The notes under the pieces are model-generated. The model was not told where the DNA came from, searched no databases, and saw only the letters and a program-made list of their open reading frames with translations. The position numbers and the translations under genes were made by a program. 9,951 nucleotides of DNA from an uncultured Lachnospiraceae bacterium (lineage in GTDB: Bacteria; Bacillota_A; Clostridia; Lachnospirales; Lachnospiraceae), in NCBI GenBank assembly GCA_902780985.1, contig CACZHN010000083.1, forward strand, positions 1 to 9,951. Reading direction: 5' to 3'. This document shows, piece by piece, positions 6,385 through 9,951 of this stretch (positions are counted from its first letter, which is position 1; each line of letters starts with the position of its first letter).

Positions 6385-6406
6385 ATTGCTATAAGGGGGT
6401 AGATTT

Positions 6407-8983
6407 ATGGCAGCATTTGAGGAAACCAAGTCCGGTATCCCGATGATGGATGAAGCCCTGCAGTATATACGTCTTGGGGATAACGTAGTATGGCAGGTTC
6501 CGTCGCTGGACGAATTCCGGATCATCGCAGAACGCTTTGCGGATCAGGCGATAGCGGATAAGAGAAATCTTATATATGTGAGATTTGCGGATCACGAACC
6601 TATACTGACACCGAGGGAAGGACTCCGGATAGAGCATGTGGAACTGAATCACAGGTTCGAGACTTTTACGGTGGATATTCATAATCTTATAGAGAGGGAA
6701 GGCTATGATGCTTTCTATGTATTCGACTGCCTGTCGGAGCTGGAAGCCGCATGGGCAACGGATCTTATGATGGGCAACTTTTTCCATCTGACCTGTCCGT
6801 TCCTGTTCATCCTTGATACGGTGGCTTACTTCCCGCTGATAAGAGGCAGGCATTCATTTGACGCGATAGCGACTATCCGCGATACCACACAGCTTTTCCT
6901 GGATGTTTATTCGGAGAAGGATGATATATTCGTAAGACCTATGAAGGTATGGAAGCGTTATTCGCCGACCATGTTCCAGCCTCATGTCCTGAATAAGTCG
7001 GATTACAGCTTTAAGGTGCTTTCCGACGGAACAGAGGTAAGCCGATTCTACAGCGTTATGAATAAGAGTACCTTCAATGATGTGGATCAGAATCAGGACA
7101 GCTGGGAGAGATTTTTCAAGTCCACCAGAAGAAAGCACGATTCCGGTGCGGACGTTACCGAGGAGTGTTCCCGCATGTGCAACATCATGCTGACCCGTGA
7201 CGAAAGAATGAGAAAACTGATCAAGGCCAACTTCCGTCCGGAGGATTATTTCGAAGTTCACTCCAGAATGGTGGGCACCGGTATGATCGGAGGCAAGGCC
7301 TGCGGTATGCTTCTGGCCAGAAAGATCGTAGAGAATCACAGACCGGATATATTCCCGCGTATCGAGCCGCATGACTCCTATTACATAGGCTCAGATGTGT
7401 TCTATGCATTTATCGTGGAAAACGGCTTCTGGGATCTGAGAATAAAACAGCGTACCGAGGAAGGCTATTTTGCGCTGGCGGATGAATTTGCGGAGAAGCT
7501 TATGGAAGGTAAGTTTCCGCCGCGCATAGAGAATGAACTGAGAAGGATAGTGGATTATTACGGAAATGATCCCTTCATCTGCCGTTCCAGTTCTATTCTT
7601 GAGGATGGTTTCGGAAATGCATTTGCGGGTAAGTACGAATCCGTATTCTGCGGAAATATGGGAACTCCGGAGGAGAGACTTGCCGAATTCGAGAATGCGA
7701 TTAAATACGTATACGCAAGCACCATGAGCGAGTCTGCTCTTGATTACAGAAAGAGGCGAGGACTTGATAAGAGAGATGAACAGATGTCCATTCTGGTTCA
7801 GCGTGTTTCGGGTTCAAGATACGACGGCTTTTTCATGCCGTGCGCGGCAGGCGTAGGTTATTCCATGAGCCCTTACAGAATAGGAAATGTAAAGTCCGAG
7901 TCGGGAATGCTGAGACTGGTTATGGGTCTCGGTACTGCGGCGGTAGACAGGCGTACGGGTTCATATCCGAGAATGGTATCTCTGGATGCGCCTTCAAGGA
8001 TAATCCATACCACCATGTCGGATCAGCAGCAGTACTCCCAGAGGATAGTTGACGGAGTCAGCCTGGAGACCGGTGAGGTGGAGGGCTTCGACCCGCTGAA
8101 GATAAGCGACAAATTTCCTTACTACCAGAAGAAGCTGGTGTATTCCCACAACTCCGATACCGAGAGAATGTTCAGGGAGCGGGGACAGAAGAGGGAGATA
8201 CTGTATGTATCCTGCGACGGCCTCACGAAGAACGAAGCCCTGATGAAGGATATGAAAGAGATACTGGCGCTTATTCAGGAGCATTACGAATATCCGGTAG
8301 ATACGGAGTATACGATAAATGTAGCCCAGGACGGAAGTTACGTAATAGACCTTCTGCAGTGCCGTCCGCTGCAGCTGACGACGGAAGGAGATAAGGTTGA
8401 ATTCCCTCAGGATATTCCGGAGGAGAATATACTTCTTGAAACCATGGGAGTATCCATGGGATTTTCGAGAAAGATCAAGCTGGATTCCATAGTCTACATT
8501 GATCCTATCAAGTATTACAACATGCCTTACAAAAAGAAGTATGAGATAAAGAAAGCACTGTCCGATGTAAACCGGTACTACAATGGGAAGGATAAAAAGC
8601 TTCTCCTGCTGACGCCGGGAAGAATATGTACGTCATCACCGGAGCTGGGAGTTCCGTCTGCCTTTGCGGATATCAGCGAGTTCAACGTTATAGCCGAAGT
8701 ATCCGAGACGAAGGCGGGATACATACCGGAACTCAGTTACGGAAGCCATATATTCCAGGATCTCGTTGAGGCGGGAATCCTTTATACAGCTGTATTCGAG
8801 GGCGGTCACACCAAGGCTTACCGCCCGGACATGCTGGGTGAAAATATACCGGACATCACGGAAGAGATAACCCGGCAGCCTGAGGAGAATGTCGGTATAC
8901 TGAAGGTATATGATGTTTCCGGAAGCGACATATATTTATATTACGACCTTACGGAAGAAAGACTGCTGATCGCTAAAAATTGA
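6407..8983 (+). CDS. PEP-synthase/PPDK-like ATP-grasp protein with degenerate RecA/KaiC-like N-domain
   Basis: Cytosolic protein of 858 residues. Residues 8-185 resemble a RAD55/KaiC-type fold: SGIPMMDEAL and GDNVVWQVPSLDEF stand where the P-loop would be, but the GxxxxGKT motif is missing. YVFDCLSEL (104-112) looks like a Walker B strand. Residues about 285-655 match the PPDK_N/PEP synthase ATP-grasp domain: GTGMIGGKACGM (290-301), PFICRSSSILED (389-400), FAGKYESVF (406-414), SILVQRVSGS (461-470) and the closing LLQCRP (649-654). The mobile phosphohistidine domain and PEP-binding barrel of true PpsA/PpdK are absent. Residues 690-800 form a further domain with LGVPSAFADIS and YGSHIFQDLVEAGILY. 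It may phosphorylate or bind a substrate using ATP, but full dikinase action is unlikely. Ribosome site AAGGGGG lies 7 bases before the ATG. It shares an operon with the RelA/SpoT-like gene. Confidence 0.85.
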   Translation: MAAFEETKSGIPMMDEALQYIRLGDNVVWQVPSLDEFRIIAERFADQAIADKRNLIYVRFADHEPILTPREGLRIEHVELNHRFETFTVDIHNLIEREGYDAFYVFDCLSELEAAWATDLMMGNFFHLTCPFLFILDTVAYFPLIRGRHSFDAIATIRDTTQLFLDVYSEKDDIFVRPMKVWKRYSPTMFQPHVLNKSDYSFKVLSDGTEVSRFYSVMNKSTFNDVDQNQDSWERFFKSTRRKHDSGADVTEECSRMCNIMLTRDERMRKLIKANFRPEDYFEVHSRMVGTGMIGGKACGMLLARKIVENHRPDIFPRIEPHDSYYIGSDVFYAFIVENGFWDLRIKQRTEEGYFALADEFAEKLMEGKFPPRIENELRRIVDYYGNDPFICRSSSILEDGFGNAFAGKYESVFCGNMGTPEERLAEFENAIKYVYASTMSESALDYRKRRGLDKRDEQMSILVQRVSGSRYDGFFMPCAAGVGYSMSPYRIGNVKSESGMLRLVMGLGTAAVDRRTGSYPRMVSLDAPSRIIHTTMSDQQQYSQRIVDGVSLETGEVEGFDPLKISDKFPYYQKKLVYSHNSDTERMFRERGQKREILYVSCDGLTKNEALMKDMKEILALIQEHYEYPVDTEYTINVAQDGSYVIDLLQCRPLQLTTEGDKVEFPQDIPEENILLETMGVSMGFSRKIKLDSIVYIDPIKYYNMPYKKKYEIKKALSDVNRYYNGKDKKLLLLTPGRICTSSPELGVPSAFADISEFNVIAEVSETKAGYIPELSYGSHIFQDLVEAGILYTAVFEGGHTKAYRPDMLGENIPDITEEITRQPEENVGILKVYDVSGSDIYLYYDLTEERLLIAKN

Positions 8984-8998
8984 TACGAGGAAATAAAA

Positions 8999-9951
8999 AT
9001 GATTACGCTAAACGATTACTTATACAACGGAGATACGGTGGTGAAGATACTCCACATGTATTCCAGAGACTTAAAGAAATATGCCATCGCCCATAACAAC
9101 GGTGTGGATCTGGCACACAGCAACTGTCTGCTGCAGATGATAAATCTTCTGGAGCATAACGACTTCCTGACGGAGCAGTCCCAGAAGATAAGAGAGTTTT
9201 ATAAATACATGGCGGAGAAATATCCGTTTCTGGCTTTTACGTTTAAGGGGCGGATAAAGTCACTTATCAGAATGGAAGAAAAGATTAACGGAAATATAGT
9301 TGAGTATATCTATGACTTTCATCGTAAAACCGGGGAGTATCCGACAGAAGCGGAGATAAAGAGTCGTATAAGCAGAATAAAGGATCTTATCGCTTATCGA
9401 ATAGTGATATCTATGCCGCAGTGTCATATAAAGCCGGGTGAAGACCGTCGTGAGATAGAGCTGAAGTATTTATATGAAATCGCAAATGCGCTCCCAGTTT
9501 TTCTGGAGGAGAGAGGCTTCGAGCCGGAGCCGTCGGGACTGGATTACTTCAGCCATTCAATTGATTCGGGTATAAGAGGATATTACAGAGACTATATTGA
9601 AACCCCTAATGTGTTCGGTTACGAATCACTGCATATTTCATTTTTCGATAATACTTCGAGAAGCAATATCGAGGTTCAGATAAGAACCAAGGAAATGGAT
9701 GACAACGCGGAAATCGGTCCGGCAAATCATCTGGGTTATGAAAAAAGGCAGGAGAAGGAAAGAGCCAGAAGAGAAGAAATTCCGATGGGAGAGAATATAT
9801 TCTTCGATGATGCCTATGAGAGGGGCATGAAGCTTCAGGAACTGGATTTAAGCCGCATCAACGTAAATATGTTCGGTGCAGCCAATAACGCCCTTATAAA
9901 CGACGGCTGCGGCCTCTACAGAGGTCGTCTGATCCTTCCTTACGAGCACTT
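8999..9951 (+). CDS. RelA/SpoT synthetase-domain protein (partial, 3' end beyond window)
   Basis: The visible 317 residues carry a (p)ppGpp synthetase domain, which transfers pyrophosphate from ATP to GDP or GTP in known members. Motifs in order: FKGRIKS (82-88, substrate-binding Arg/Lys), IKDLIAYRIV (127-136, with the metal-binding D129), RDYIETPNVFGYESLH (197-212), IEVQIRT (224-230, catalytic E225 and Q227) and NAEIGPANHLGYEK (236-249). All key synthetase positions appear intact. The first 80 residues are helical and lack the HD hydrolase motif, so this is not a full Rel protein; whether a hydrolase or regulatory domain follows is unseen. An insertion between the D129 and E225 motifs (about 140-190) is longer than in compact small alarmone synthetases. 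A tail reads MFGAANNALINDGCGLYRGR. Its start is 15 bases after the previous stop, with GAGGAAA at 8987-8993, so the two genes are surely co-transcribed. No terminator separates them. Confidence 0.88.
   Translation, partial: MITLNDYLYNGDTVVKILHMYSRDLKKYAIAHNNGVDLAHSNCLLQMINLLEHNDFLTEQSQKIREFYKYMAEKYPFLAFTFKGRIKSLIRMEEKINGNIVEYIYDFHRKTGEYPTEAEIKSRISRIKDLIAYRIVISMPQCHIKPGEDRREIELKYLYEIANALPVFLEERGFEPEPSGLDYFSHSIDSGIRGYYRDYIETPNVFGYESLHISFFDNTSRSNIEVQIRTKEMDDNAEIGPANHLGYEKRQEKERARREEIPMGENIFFDDAYERGMKLQELDLSRINVNMFGAANNALINDGCGLYRGRLILPYEH

Larger units (their letters stand above)
6227..6406 (+). ncRNA. Candidate attenuated leader RNA or small RNA
   Basis: From the expected start of the strong promoter, about 180 bases of untranslated RNA run to the PEP-synthase-like gene and contain a complete intrinsic terminator near the 3' end. 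I could not match the part before the terminator to a riboswitch class I know, nor find a convincing leader peptide or antiterminator. It could be a regulatory leader or a short stable RNA of roughly 55-160 bases, depending on which promoter is used. Confidence 0.35.

Noticed and set aside
6286..6853. Minus-strand open frames overlapping the leader and the start of the PEP-synthase-like gene
   Set aside because: They run through the terminator hairpin and antisense to a well-supported gene, with no start signals.
6407..8983. Calling the 858-residue protein PpsA or PpdK
   Set aside because: It keeps the ATP-grasp domain but lacks the catalytic histidine domain and the PEP-binding barrel, so the full reaction is not supported.
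1..9951. Mobile element, prophage, CRISPR array, tRNA or rRNA
   Set aside because: No transposase, integrase, regularly spaced repeats, tRNA-like cloverleaf or rRNA sequence was seen on either strand.

Overview
The window looks like ordinary chromosomal DNA of a clostridial Firmicute, most likely a member of the Lachnospiraceae. The evidence is moderate G+C, arginine codons dominated by AGA, frequent ATA isoleucine, strong AGGAGG-type ribosome binding sites before almost every gene, and the families present (MmcQ/YjbR-DUF3795, SAP-DUF6434, SPL-type radical SAM, PEP-synthase-like protein). The taxon is inferred, not proven. I see no rRNA, tRNA, CRISPR array, insertion sequence, integrase or phage gene. 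No gene-free stretch exceeds 300 bases; the longest is 216 bases (6191-6406).

Left block, minus strand (1-2062): a two-component system in the order kinase then regulator. The kinase has two membrane helices around a roughly 270-residue outside domain of unrecognised type. The regulator's receiver domain is complete, but its output domain lies beyond base 1. A 177-base divergent region (2063-2239) holds a candidate kinase promoter and two inverted repeats that could be operators.

Central block, plus strand (2240-5325): four tightly packed genes, apparently one operon. They encode a YafY-type HTH/WYL regulator, an MmcQ/YjbR-DUF3795 fusion with a very cysteine-rich tail, a SAP-like/DUF6434 protein, and a spore-photoproduct-lyase-like radical SAM protein. 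The last two overlap by 13 bases. The radical SAM protein ends in a motif that closely resembles a DnaN sliding-clamp-binding peptide. The mix suggests a nucleic-acid-related, perhaps damage-related, role; that is inference. A hairpin terminator follows and reaches into the end of the converging gene.

Right block: an orphan six-helix membrane protein on the minus strand (5348-6190) faces, across divergent promoters, a plus-strand pair. The first of the pair (6407-8983) joins a degenerate RecA/KaiC-like domain to a PPDK/PEP-synthase ATP-grasp domain. It has no phosphohistidine or PEP-binding domain. Fifteen bases on is a RelA/SpoT-type (p)ppGpp synthetase domain protein, cut by the window edge. 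A very strong intrinsic terminator sits between the promoters and the ribosome binding site of this pair, which points to transcription attenuation or a small RNA. This pair and its leader are the best candidates for an undescribed system in the window.
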